A stretch of DNA of 64,000 bases from Lantana camara (taxonomy: Eukaryota > Streptophyta > Magnoliopsida > Lamiales > Verbenaceae), in assembly GCA_037501455.1 (NCBI GenBank), contig CM074857.1, forward strand, positions 97,993,501 to 98,057,500, in the 5' to 3' direction. Below are positions 1 to 9,604 of this stretch, piece by piece. Each line of letters begins with the position of its first letter. Position 1 is the first letter of the stretch. The position numbers and the translations under genes are program-made. Under the pieces are notes generated by a model. It was given only the letters and a program-made list of their open reading frames with translations. It had not been told where the DNA came from and made no database searches.

Positions 1-719
1 TGAATGACTTGTATAATAAGAGATCATCTTACCTACAACAAGTGTAGGTCCTTTATTGATTCCAACAATTCTCATATGCCACTTGTGTAATCCCAACATA
101 GGTCGTGGTTCAGGTGTTTATATGGCGACACCCTTTTGAGCCTATATCAAAGAATACAGAGTTAGCTCATATGAGACAATGTGGAATCTCAAGTCTAAGG
201 ATTAATTCCTCACGTCATTGACATGTGAGATATTTCCTAATCTGGAAGTTCTAGTAACTTTCTTTCCCATTTAGGGATCTTCTCACGCGGGGCACACTCA
301 GTGAACTTATTCTACAACAAGCACCCTTGTGTGTTGTGTACGCATCAACTTATGCACTTTTCACCCCATGAAAAATGATGATCCTTCTTAAGGACACAAC
401 TACACAAGCAAGTCTCAACGAAGGCAAAGTCAACACTCCCACTGTCTGTCGGTCTCATTGACTTGGAGAAGTTTCTAATCCTCGCCTATGGATTAAGAAC
501 TTATTTCATGTGTCATTCCCATAATGACAAAGTTCTTAACGGCTTCATCGGATCAGGGGAGTTCTAGACATGCACACGTAATACAAACACTCAAAACACG
601 TAATGGCACATAAGAAGTGTTTGCCTGTGATTACAATCATTCGTATATTATTCAAAGATTATCTGTGATATAGGGAAAATCCCAAAGCATAACAGTTTTC
701 TAGGGCACTATTCCCAACA
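1..719 (-). repeat. Angela/BARE-like Copia LTR, 5' part (cut by window start)
   Basis: Read on the minus strand this starts TGTTGGGAATAGTGCCC and shares blocks with the LTRs at 26319-39598, 13307-17222 and 57391-59322, for example the CACTCCCACTGTCTGT core at 434-449 (reverse complement of ACAGACAGTGGGAGTG). It is closest to the 26319 copy: both carry the 'ggctcaaaagggtgtc' stretch after the 'aactctgta' region. The terminus at 719 abuts a Copia protease sequence, so the LTR was inserted into that element. Only the first 719 bp are in the window, so TSD and LTR length cannot be read. The Angela/BARE assignment rests on TG..CA ends and remembered resemblance of the LTR start and end to BARE/Angela; no coding region of this element is visible. 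Confidence 0.8.
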
Positions 720-1928
720 GTCGCGTCATGATGGAAGCCCCCGTCGACAGATCCTTCACCTGAAAGCCATATGGAGTGAATTCAACAGAAACACGGCTAG
801 ATTCGCAAAGTTTGGAAACTAAAATTAAGTTTTTGTGTATGGAAGGAAAACAGAGGACATTATCGAGGTTTAAATGAGACTTACGACAGGGTAAAGAGAT
901 ACAAGCCTAGTGAGTGATGGGGAGATTGCGGCCACCACCTATCATGACGTTGTCAGAAGCAGTATAAGGAGTGCGAAGGGATAAAGAGTCAAGGTCAGCC
1001 GTGATGTGATGGGAGGCACCACTGTCGAGAAGCCAGGACGGCATGGGTGTCGGGTCCGAGGTAGATGTGTAGTGAGCTCGGGGTTGCCATGGTGTGTGTG
1101 GAGGGATTTGAGGCCGGCGCTGTTGCTGAAGTGGACTAGGGTTCTGGTGGTAGGGCTGTGGGGCGTGTTATTGATGTTGGAGGATTCGATATTGAGGGCA
1201 TCGACGGGTAGAATGGCCCTGGATGCCACAAAATTGGTATGTGCCAAGGTACGGGCGAGGCTGGAGGGCTTGGTTACATGCTGCTGAATGGAGAATTCCT
1301 TATTGAGGAGTTTCTCATGGAGTTCGGCAAATACGATAGGGATTTCTCGAGCATTGACGACGTCGATGATGGAGCGATAAGCCTCATCAAGGCCGTCAAG
1401 GACAATGTCGGTGATGTCTTCCTGGCCAAGGGGGTGCCCCAAAAGGTTCAGTTATTCGGCTTTGGGGTAGATCAATGCCATGTACTCATTGATGGATTTC
1501 GAGACCTTGGTGGAGAGTTTGAGGGCGTCACGCAGTTGTTTGACATGACTCCTTGAGGTATTGGCAAAGGTGGTGGCGAGGGTATTCCAACCCTCATGAG
1601 AAGTGGCGGCGCTGTGGATGGTCGGAGCTACCGTGTGATGAAGCGATCCGGTAAGGGTGGCGAGGATGAGCTAGTCTTGTTGAATCCATAAAGTGAACTG
1701 AGGGTTGGTGACCGCAGTCCCGTCGGAGTGAATGGTGCGGGACTGTGAGGGAATGGAGCCATCAACATTGCCGAACAGGTTGTGGCCACGAAGGAGGGCT
1801 TGCATATGGAGCTTCCATACCAGATAGTTATTGGAGTGGAGTTTGACTGCGTTGGAGGAGTTGATGAGGACGAGTTGGCGAGCAGGCTCACCTTGAATCG
1901 GGAGAGCAACGGTGGAGGAGGCTGATTC
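720..1928 (-). pseudogene. Copia gag-protease fragment, interrupted on both sides
   Basis: Minus-strand remains of a Ty1/Copia polyprotein, the capsid protein plus start of the aspartic protease. The gag N-terminal domain lies at 1928-1671 and includes NNYLVWKLHMQALLRG. The second gag segment, at 1442-1150 in another frame, has GHPLGQEDITDIVLDGLDEA. The protease active site WLLDSGASHH is intact at about 1034-1005 and is followed by ITADLDSLSLRTP. An in-frame stop follows near 905, then a readable VSVEFTPYGFQVKDLSTGAS stretch to 720. Frameshifts separate the pieces. No clear CCHC knuckle was seen. The true start codon is 10.7 kb away at 12622 because the Gypsy element 1929-12608 is inserted at codon 4. 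The rest of pol is cut off at 720 by an LTR. Gag type and the short LTR suggest the Ale lineage, with low certainty. Confidence 0.85.
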
Positions 1929-2027
1929 TGTGACACCCCCTCCGTCCACACGTACAGGTTGGCACCACGTGTGAGTTTAATTTCTGTAATTGCATTTATT
2001 TTCTTACTAATTGAAGCCTTTTATATG

Positions 2028-2036
2028 ATATATATA

Positions 2037-2082
<46 letters not shown>
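2028..2082. repeat. (TA)n microsatellite in LTR A
   Basis: Nearly pure TA dinucleotide run inside the 5' LTR, near its start. The matching position in the 3' LTR has no TA run but instead carries a 125-bp tandem duplication, so both LTRs changed after insertion. Confidence 0.95.
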
Positions 2083-2085
<3 letters not shown>

Positions 2086-2697
2086 TTTCAAGTCTTATTT
2101 GATTATTTGAAGTATTTGATACTTATATGCCTTACTTGAACATTTGCTTCGATTATCTGAGTTTTGAGATTTGGAATTTGAACCTGAGCATGCCTAATTT
2201 GTGTTTAACGTGAATTATATGGCTCTTAGAACTAATTGTACAATTTATTTGTGTTTTGGACTTGTTTGAATTCATTTGGACTCAATTGAATTTTATTTCA
2301 AAGTTTTGGGCCAATTTCCAATTTGGCCACTCTTGAGTCACTTTCTCGTAACTTGAGCTCGAGGACTCGGATTTTTGTCTTTGCTATTTTACTCAAATCG
2401 ATGATTCGGAAACAATGGAACAAGCCTTGTACTTTTTCGATGCCGTTTTGACCCCCAACGAAGCAGATTTTGGCCCTACGCGCCTATAACGCACCTATAT
2501 GATCCCACTTGAGAGACTAAACCTACCCTAAATACTAGCTTTAAATTATAACCCCCAAAATCAGCTCTCCCTCTCCATTTTTGTGCTGAATTTCGAACCT
2601 AAGAGCAAGGAGAAAGGAAGAAGAAGTCCATAGCCAAACCTCCATTTTTGGCCCTTCAAGCTCAAGTTTTGTGCTATTTCTTGCTCAATCCTTTAAA

Positions 2698-4499
2698 GTA
2701 ATTCAAGATTCTTGATCTTCTCAATCTTGTGATCATTTTTCATTTCTTATATCATGCTTTGATTTTGGAGATCATGAGATTTGCTTGGAGTGGTGAATAG
2801 TTAGATTTTTGAAGAATTGGAGAACTTATGCATCTCTTCCCTTTTCTAAGTTTGAGACCATTTATATTGATCAATATGCCATATTTATAGCTTGTATTTT
2901 CTCCTTATGCATGTTAGTCGGTTGAGAATGTATTCACCATTAATGCATAAGTGAGTTTTGGAAGAGATTGGATGTATATTTGTGTTTCTTTGATCCTTGC
3001 TTCCTTGAATGATTTAGATGAGTTTAGATTGATATTCCTTGAATTACTTGCATTACATTGTAGTGTAATTGCCCCTTTTACCTTCCCATTTGTCATAAAT
3101 TTGGTATGGCATGGTTTTGCATAGGGTTTTCATGCTTTTCCCTCGTATTTTTGGAGTAGGGGTACTGACAACCCCCGTGTGCCCAAAGTGACACGCCTAT
3201 GTCAGGGGTTATGGATCGATTTTTGGGCTACTGACCTCAGACACGGGGGTGTTACCATTTGTACTAGGGGTGGGACATGCCCGTATCTGAGGGTATATTT
3301 CGCTACTAATCAAACACGGGGGTGTCCAATTTTGTACTTGGGAAGTGACACCCCTGTGTCACCCTCCCTCACTTGTGACTGCACTTTTATACTTGTTTCA
3401 TTTGCTTATGTCGTTAATCCTCTACTTCGTTTATAACTTCCTTTCTATGTTACCATATCCTAATATGCGTTAACTTGATTGTATTCGATTCATGAAAATA
3501 TTTGATATGATTTGAACAAGATTTGATCTGATATGCTTTAAGTGACACGGAGATGCATTTCATATGCATCCATGTCATTCATTTGAATAGCCGGGCGTCT
3601 AATTGGTTCATTATTGAGTCTAAGTTTTGGGTCTTGTGTTCTTTTGTTTCAGAACCTCTTCCGGACGTCCGCGAGCCCGAGGTCTAGGTGTTCATTGCTC
3701 GATTTTGGCCCCGGTTTCTACTCTTTTTGCTACAAGGTGAGGTTAAGGATTCTTATATTCTAGTTAAGCGACCTATGGCCTAGTATGTGTTAATTTCTCA
3801 CCCCGCATGTGACTATATATCCTATATATAGTTAAATATGTGTGTTTAAGATATGTTTATGATCTTATGAATAAGTTTAAAGTTTATGAAATCGGTATAA
3901 GTATATGTAAGCTTACGTTTTAAATTTGTTTATGTTAAGTATGAGCAAGGTAAGCCTTGAAACATGGGATTTGGTATTGGTAAGGTACCTTAGGCCCGGG
4001 AATTGTGGGTAAGGATGCCCGGGACGGCAAGGGCCATCGGGTTAAGCCTATGCATGATTCCCATTCGTAGTATTACGAGCCATTCTTAGAGCTTGATGAG
4101 GCGTGATACTCCGAGTACATTGTGGGTTAGCTACCCCTTGCACATAAGTAAATAGGTGGAGAGGGATTGATTCTCGAAACACCAAGGTTGTTGGGGTTGG
4201 ATTTAATTTATGATTTCTGTTTTATGTTACATTATGAGGAGTAAAGGGAAGTCCGTACTCGCCAGACATTGGTTTATGGTTATGTTTTGTTCGATGGATT
4301 GTGAATCGAGTTAGGATTTCTTTACGAATTATATGTTATGTTTTGAAAACGTTTTGGTATGCAAAAACCTTAGCTCGGTTCATAACCATCACCTTGTTAA
4401 TTGCTATGTTCTATACGTATTTATGTGCGGGCATGCGTTTAGCCCCCTCACTCAGTCGAGTTTAGACTGACCCTCCCTTTTTCCTACCTTCAGTTCTAG
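2698..4499 (+). other. Putative two-intron leader inside LTR A
   Basis: Candidate intron 1 runs from a donor at 2698 (AAA|GTAATT; CAAG|GTAATT at 10419 in the 3' LTR) to an acceptor at 3651-3652 (TTTTGTTTCAG). Candidate exon 2 is 3653-3736 (84 bp). Candidate intron 2 runs from 3737 (ACAAG|GTGAGG) to 4499 (TTCTAG; TTGCAG at 12201 in the 3' LTR). Equivalent sites occur in LTRs C and E with a 74-bp exon 2. The sites and order are seen directly; that they are spliced is inference. Splicing would shorten a leader of roughly 2.5 kb between the presumed transcript start and gag. Confidence 0.5.
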
Positions 4500-4923
4500 G
4501 TTACCTTGAGCTAGGCGGGGAAGTGCTTCGAGTCGTGTAGTACTTTCAAGTCTAGGTCGAGTTGCATACATATTTCCTGCTTTTGGATACTCCTGTATTT
4601 GATATTTGGATTATATAATTTGGAGATTTATGAACACTTGATGTATTTACTCGATCTTTTGGGCCGTGAGGCCATGTATATGTTAATGTTAGTTGTATGT
4701 TAAGCTTTTTTAGATCGTGTTTGTTGCTTCCGTATATTTGTTTTTTTTTTTTTTTTTTTTTTTGCACGCTTTATTCGAGTCTTAGCCCCGCTTAGCCTAG
4801 TGTGTGTGTAGGTCCCCGTTCGCTTAGACTTGGACTTATGTATGAAAGTCCATTTCATATGTGGGTTCGAGTTTAGGTATGAGAAATGTGGTGGGCCACT
4901 GCTCCGGGCGTCACATCCTAAGG

Positions 4924-4935
4924 TGGTATCAGAGC
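4924..4935 (+). other. Primer binding site of element A
   Basis: TGGTATCAGAGC, complementary to the 3' end of plant initiator tRNA-Met, lies 8 bp after the 5' LTR end. This is the usual PBS of Tekay/Del chromoviruses. Confidence 0.93.
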
Positions 4936-5111
4936 TCTCGGTTGCAAAACCGGAGCTCTAGAGTCGAGTTGGGTTTGTCTAGGTTGTACGGCATAAGACA
5001 ACGTGGTTATGTAACTTCATGCCCTTAATTGTTTATCTTTTGTTAATTGTGCTCATGAACATGTACTGACCCGCACGCATATGAATTGGAATCTCTTGAT
5101 TTTGAAGAAAT

Positions 5112-6120
5112 ATGCCTCCTAGAAGACACCATCGCTGGGATAGATCCCCCGAATGCCGTCATCACCGGGATCAGTCTCCCCAACCTGAGAATAACAATCC
5201 ACCACCACCACCACAAATGGATCCGTGTAATTTTGTGGAAAGACTTGCTGTATATTTGGAACAGAGGAACCAAGAAAGAAATAATGCTCCTCCAGCCGAC
5301 AATCATGGAGGCAATCTTCTTACTGCTACTCTTCGGGGAGTTTAAAAATCAAAATCCACCGGTCTTCGTTGGTGGTAATAATGTCCAAGCCGAGGAGTGG
5401 CTAGTGCAAACCAATAGGGTATGTAATCTCATTCCTTGTGGGCCTATGGAAAAGCTACAATGGACTCTCATGATGAATCAGGGCCAAGCTTACAATTGGT
5501 GGTCGAGTGTTCAAGGAAAATTAGAGGCCTCCAGGGAAGAGATAACTTGGGAGGTATTTGTTCGGGAATTCAAGAACAAATATATCCCAAAAGTTACAAG
5601 GAGTCGGCACTTGAGGGAATTCATGGATCACAAGTAGGGAAGCATGTATGTGACGGATTACATCAATGAATTTGAAAGGCTTGCCCGCTATGCTCCAAAT
5701 ATTGCCAATGATGATGAAGTTAAAGCCTCTCAATTTCTCCAGGGTCTTCGTGAGGATATGAAAGATGTTTTGGAAGCTTCTAATACAAGTACCTGGGCCA
5801 AGGTCATGGATAAAGCTCTAAGGGTTGAAGATAGGGTGGTATTGAGGAGAAAAAGCACATATAACGGGCAAGGGTCTAGCTCGGGGAGTTCTAATAAATT
5901 CGAAAATAGGCCGGCATTTCCAACTTTTCCACAAGCTAAGCCTCAAAACAAGCAACCCCGACCCGTGGGACTAAATCCGAATCAACCCTTGGCACTTCCG
6001 GCACCGGGGGCAAATACTCCAATTGTCAAGGCAATCACCTCAAGGAAAACTGTTTCAAATTACATAAGAGGTGTTATGGGTGTGGGGCATCGGATCACAC
6101 GTTGAGTACCTGCCTGAAAA
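5112..6120 (+). pseudogene. Element A gag (capsid-nucleocapsid), frameshifted
   Basis: The start MPPRRHHRWDRSPE at 5112 is the typical chromovirus Gag opening. A frameshift near 5330 moves the capsid into another frame (PPVFVGGNNVQAEEWLV, then LQWTLMMNQGQAYNWW). A stop occurs at 5635. The capsid continues at 5644 (YINEFERLARYAPNIANDDE) to about 6050. The nucleocapsid CCHC zinc knuckle is intact at 6072-6113 (CYGCGASDHTLSTC, C-X2-C-X4-H-X4-C) but lies in a different frame from the upstream piece. Gag would coat the element RNA in cytoplasmic particles. At least two frameshifts and one stop make this non-functional. Confidence 0.88.
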
Positions 6121-6628
6121 AAAGACCAGGACATGCTACGGGAGGCAATCAAAGGCCCGCTATCCAAGCTAGGGCCTATGCTTTGGGAGGCGAGGAGGAA
6201 GAAGCTGTGGAAATTGATCCTAACGCCGTTGTTTAAGGTACCATTAGCATTCATGGCACTACATTATATGCATTATTTGATCCCGGGGCTACTCATTCTT
6301 TTATTTCTCGGTATGTTTCTTTCTCTATTTCTTTGCATGTATCCTTATGTGCGCATGATTATGTGGTGAGTTCTCCCCTCAAGGGAAGTTTGGTTACTTG
6401 TAGAGTGTACCGGGAGTGTCCGGTGAGTTCTGAGGGCCGTGTTTTCCTGGCTGAGTTGATCGAGATGCCGATACAGAGATACGGGGTAATCATGGGGCTA
6501 TGATGGATTGTCGAGAAAAGAAGGTTTCTTTTGGTTCAGTTGTGTTTACGGACGAGAGGGTGAAGTCGAGCCCCTTTGTTTCCTTTGTTGAGGCGAGTAA
6601 ACTGGTCTAGGACAGTGCGACAAGTTTT
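6121..6628 (+). pseudogene. Element A retroviral-type aspartic protease region, broken
   Basis: The reading frame that follows the zinc knuckle leads to ALFDPGATHSFIS at about 6264-6305. This is the aspartic-protease active-site region; DPGA in place of DSGA is common in this clade. The stretch up to 6628 has further stops and frameshifts and shows only scattered protease-like sequence such as PLKGSLVTCRVYR. The protein would mature the Gag-Pol polyprotein. Confidence 0.75.
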
Positions 6629-7672
6629 GTGGCCTATCTCTTGAATAAACCTAAGGATCAGGCCAAACTTGAGGAAACGGAGATCGTGCAAGAGTATACC
6701 GATGTTTTCCCTGAGACGTTGGGTTCTCTACCGCCCAACAGGGATATCGAGTTTGTAATAGACCTCTATCTCGGAGTAGAGCCTTTCTCAAAGACACCCT
6801 ACAGAATAGCTCATGTGGAGTTAAAGGAGTTGAAAACGTAGCTTGATGAGCTTTTAGCTTGCGGGTACATCCGTCCGAGCACTTCTCCATGGGGTGCTCC
6901 CGTTTTATTTGTAAAGAAAAAGGATGGAACGTTACTGATGTGTATAGATTACCGCGAGTTGAACCAGATGACGGTGAAGAATAAATACCCTTTGCCTCAC
7001 ATGGAGGAGTTTTCGATATTCTGCAAGGTTCCAAGGTTTACTCCAAGTTAGATTTGAGGCAGGGTTACTATCAGCTGTGTATTAGTGAGGAAGATATACC
7101 AAAGACCGGGTTCATTACTCGGTATGGGCATTTTGAGTTCATGGTGATGTCGTTTGGGTTAACAAATGCCCCAGCTGTGTTTATGGATATGATGCACCGG
7201 GTGTTCAGGCCGTTTCTTGATAAGTTCGTGGTGATCTTTATAGACGACATTCTGGTGTATTCGAGGTCTGCTGAAGAGCATGCACAACATCTTAAGATTG
7301 TCTTGGAAACTCTGAGGGAACATAAGTTTTATGCTAAGTTCAGCAAGTGTGAGTTTTGGATCGACAGAGTCGTCTTCCTTGGTCATATCATTTCAGGTAA
7401 TGGAATAGAGGTTGATCCATCCAAGATTGGAACCGTGCTTCATTAGGAGAAACCGAAGAATGACTCGGAGATCAGAAGTTTTCTTGGGTTAGCAGGGTAT
7501 TATCGTAGGTTTGTTAAGGATTTCTCTAAGATTGATGCCCCGTTGACCCGGTTAACTAAGAAGGAAGTGAAGTTTGAATGGGATGATAAGTGTGAAGCTA
7601 GTTTTCAGACTCTGAAGGTGAGATTGACTTCGGCACCGGTTCTTGCCCTACCCGAGGGTGTAGGGGACTGAA
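6629..7672 (+). pseudogene. Element A reverse transcriptase, broken
   Basis: The pre-RT segment (6629-6838) carries FPETLGSLPPNRDIEFVIDL and ends in a stop at 6839. The RT core includes [17 protein letters not shown] (about 6876-6930), [26 protein letters not shown] (about 7050-7080), [17 protein letters not shown] and the catalytic FIDDILVYS, with I-D-D at 7240-7248. A stop at 7444 and a later frameshift separate the thumb and connection region ([18 protein letters not shown], 7470-7530). The enzyme would copy element RNA into cDNA primed by tRNA-iMet. It is inactive as read. Confidence 0.9.
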
Positions 7673-8092
7673 GGTTATGTGGTCTATACGGATGCTTCTA
7701 AGGATGATCTCGGGTGTGTTTTAATGCAGAATGGTAGAGTGGTAGCTTATGCTTCAAGGAAATTGAAGGAGCATGAGAACAATTACCCTACCCACGACCT
7801 CGAATTAGCTGTTGTTATGTTCGCTTTGATAAAGTGGCGACACTATCTCTGTGGTGCTACATTTGAAGTGTTTACCGATCATCAAAGCCTTAAGTATCTC
7901 TTTTCTCAGAAGGACCTGAATGTAAGACAGGGACGTTGGATGGAGTTGTTGGAGGATTATGATTGCACCATCCAGTAACATCCTGTTAAGGCGAATGTGG
8001 TAGTCGATGCCTTGAGTAGGAAGGCAAGTGTGGCTAATTTAGAAGTTGGTTCTTCGAGTTCGGGTTCAGAAGTTTTTGTTTTTGGGACTTAG
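7673..8092 (+). pseudogene. Element A RNase H domain
   Basis: Starts with [19 protein letters not shown] and continues with the HDLELA and [11 protein letters not shown] motifs, giving the D-E-D catalytic set of Ty3/Gypsy RNase H. It ends with VVVDALSRKA (canonical ADALSRK), the typical tether to integrase. One stop at 7976 (position of Tyr in the family IYHP motif) interrupts it. RNase H removes the RNA strand during reverse transcription. Confidence 0.88.
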
Positions 8093-9549
8093 TTGTCTAA
8101 TCTTACAGTTCAGCCGGATTTACTGCAACAGTTGTTGGAAGCTCAGAATTCAGATGCAGAGATTCAGAAATTAGTTACCCGTTCAAGAAATGATCCGAAT
8201 TCTAAATTCAAGGTTGATGATACAGGTTTATTAAGGTTTCAAGCAAGAGTATGTGTCCCAGAAGAGCTCAAGAGATTTATACTCGAGGAGACACATCACT
8301 CAGGGTATTCCATCCATCCGGGAGGTACCAAGATGTATCGGGATTTAAGAGAGAAATTCTAATGGAGTGGCATGAAAAGGGATGTCGCAAATTTTGTGAA
8401 GCGATGTCTAACGTGCCAAAGAGTGAAGGAAGAACACCAGAAGCCGGGAGGAACTCTCCAACCACTTCCTATTCCCGAATGGAAGTGGGAGCAAGTGGCA
8501 ACGGACTTCATAGGTTTACCTAGAGTTAAAGGAGGGTATGACGGAATATGGGTAATTGTGGACAGATTTACCAAGTCAGCCCATTTCCTCAAGGTTCGGA
8601 TGTCTGACAAGATACAAAACTAGCCGAGTTGTATGTTTAGGAGATTATCAGGTTGTATGGAGTTCTGGCTAGTATTATTTCGGACTGAGATCCAAGGATC
8701 ATATCGATCTTTTGGTAGAATCTTCAGAAGTGTTTGGGCACCCGGCTCAAGTTTAGCACCGCCTTTCATCTTCAAACAGACGGACAATCTGAAAGATTAA
8801 TTCAGTACTTAGAGGATATGCTCAGGGCATGTGTGTTGGATTTCTAGAATCAGTGGAACGAGCACCTAGCGTTGGTTGAATTTCCTTACAACAGCAGTTA
8901 TCAAGCTTCAATCAAGATGGTTCCATACGAGGCACTTTACAGGAGAAAGTGCAGGTCTCATTTGTTTTGGGATATAGAAGATTGGAGAAGGACCGAAGAG
9001 GACAAGCTCGAGAGAGCAGAACCTAAGGCAAAGATTGCCGAAACCATTGAAAAGGTTCACAAGATCTGGTAACGAATGAAGGTAGCTCAAGCTCGTCAGA
9101 AGAGCTATGCCGATAAAAGAAGAAGGCCTTTGGATTTTGAAGTCGGAGATAGGGTCTTTCTTAAGGCATCTCCTAGGAAGGGCTTCGCTCGAATAGGTAA
9201 AGGTGAAAAACTAAATCCACGATACCTCGGGCCGTTTGAGATCTTGGAACGAATTGGAGAAGCGGCGTATAGGTTGGACCTACCGCCGAGTTTGACAGAG
9301 ATACACAACATGTTTCACGTTTTTCAGCTTCACAAGTATTATCCCGATGAGGCAACTATTCTTCTAGTTGAAGAGATACGGCTAGAGCCGGACTTGACGA
9401 TAGAAAGACACCAAGTTGCGATTCAGGACCGGAAGATGCAAGAGTTAAGGAACCGACAGATTTCTTTGGTCATAGTTCTTTGGAGAGATCAGAAGTTCGA
9501 GGAGTCTACTTGGGAAACTGAGGAGAATATGAGGAGCTTGTACCCATAG
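8093..9549 (+). pseudogene. Element A integrase with C-terminal chromodomain, broken
   Basis: The HHCC zinc finger spans the frame ending at 8362 (EETHHSGYSIHPGGTKMYRD) and continues after a stop as CLTCQRVKEEHQ (8387 on). The DDE core is readable as WVIVDRFTKSAHFL and FHLQTDGQSERLIQYLEDML, with several stops between 8620 and 8850. VEFPYNSSYQASIKMVPYEA follows at 8872. The last open segment (9076-9549) holds DKRRRPLDFEVGDRVF, then PRYLGPFEILERIGEAAYRL, and a chromodomain-like end with VLWRDQKFEESTWE. The chromodomain is known in this clade to direct integration to heterochromatin. Confidence 0.88.
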
Positions 9550-9591
9550 TTGTTTGAGACCCCGGTTCAGACCTGAGGACAGGTCCTTTTT

Positions 9592-9604
9592 AAGAGGGAG
9601 AGGT
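9592..9604 (+). other. Polypurine tract of element A
   Basis: AAGAGGGAGAGG followed by T lies directly before the 3' LTR start TGTGAC. It would prime plus-strand cDNA synthesis. Confidence 0.88.

Larger units (their letters stand above)
1929..4915 (+). repeat. 5' LTR of element A
   Basis: Starts TGTGACACC and ends GGGCGTCACA, giving an inverted TGTGAC/GTCACA terminus. It is 2,987 bp, against 3,004 bp for the 3' LTR. It contains a (TA)n tract at about 2028-2082 that the 3' LTR lacks, a T-tract at 4741-4763, and a cluster of ACACGGGGGTGT-type repeats at 3160-3380. It also contains a pyrimidine-rich presumed transcript start zone near 2570 and the conserved 'agccccctcactcagtc' block at 4441-4457. 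The same LTR modules recur in LTR C (39599-43655) and LTR E (60122 on). Confidence 0.93.

Noticed and set aside
3179..3436. Cysteine-containing frames in LTR A (and 10832-11098)
   Set aside because: They run through the GGGGGTGT repeat cluster and differ between the two LTRs.
4741..4763. Poly(A)/retroposon tail
   Set aside because: The T-run is inside LTR A without a target duplication and is missing from the 3' LTR, so it is a slippage tract.
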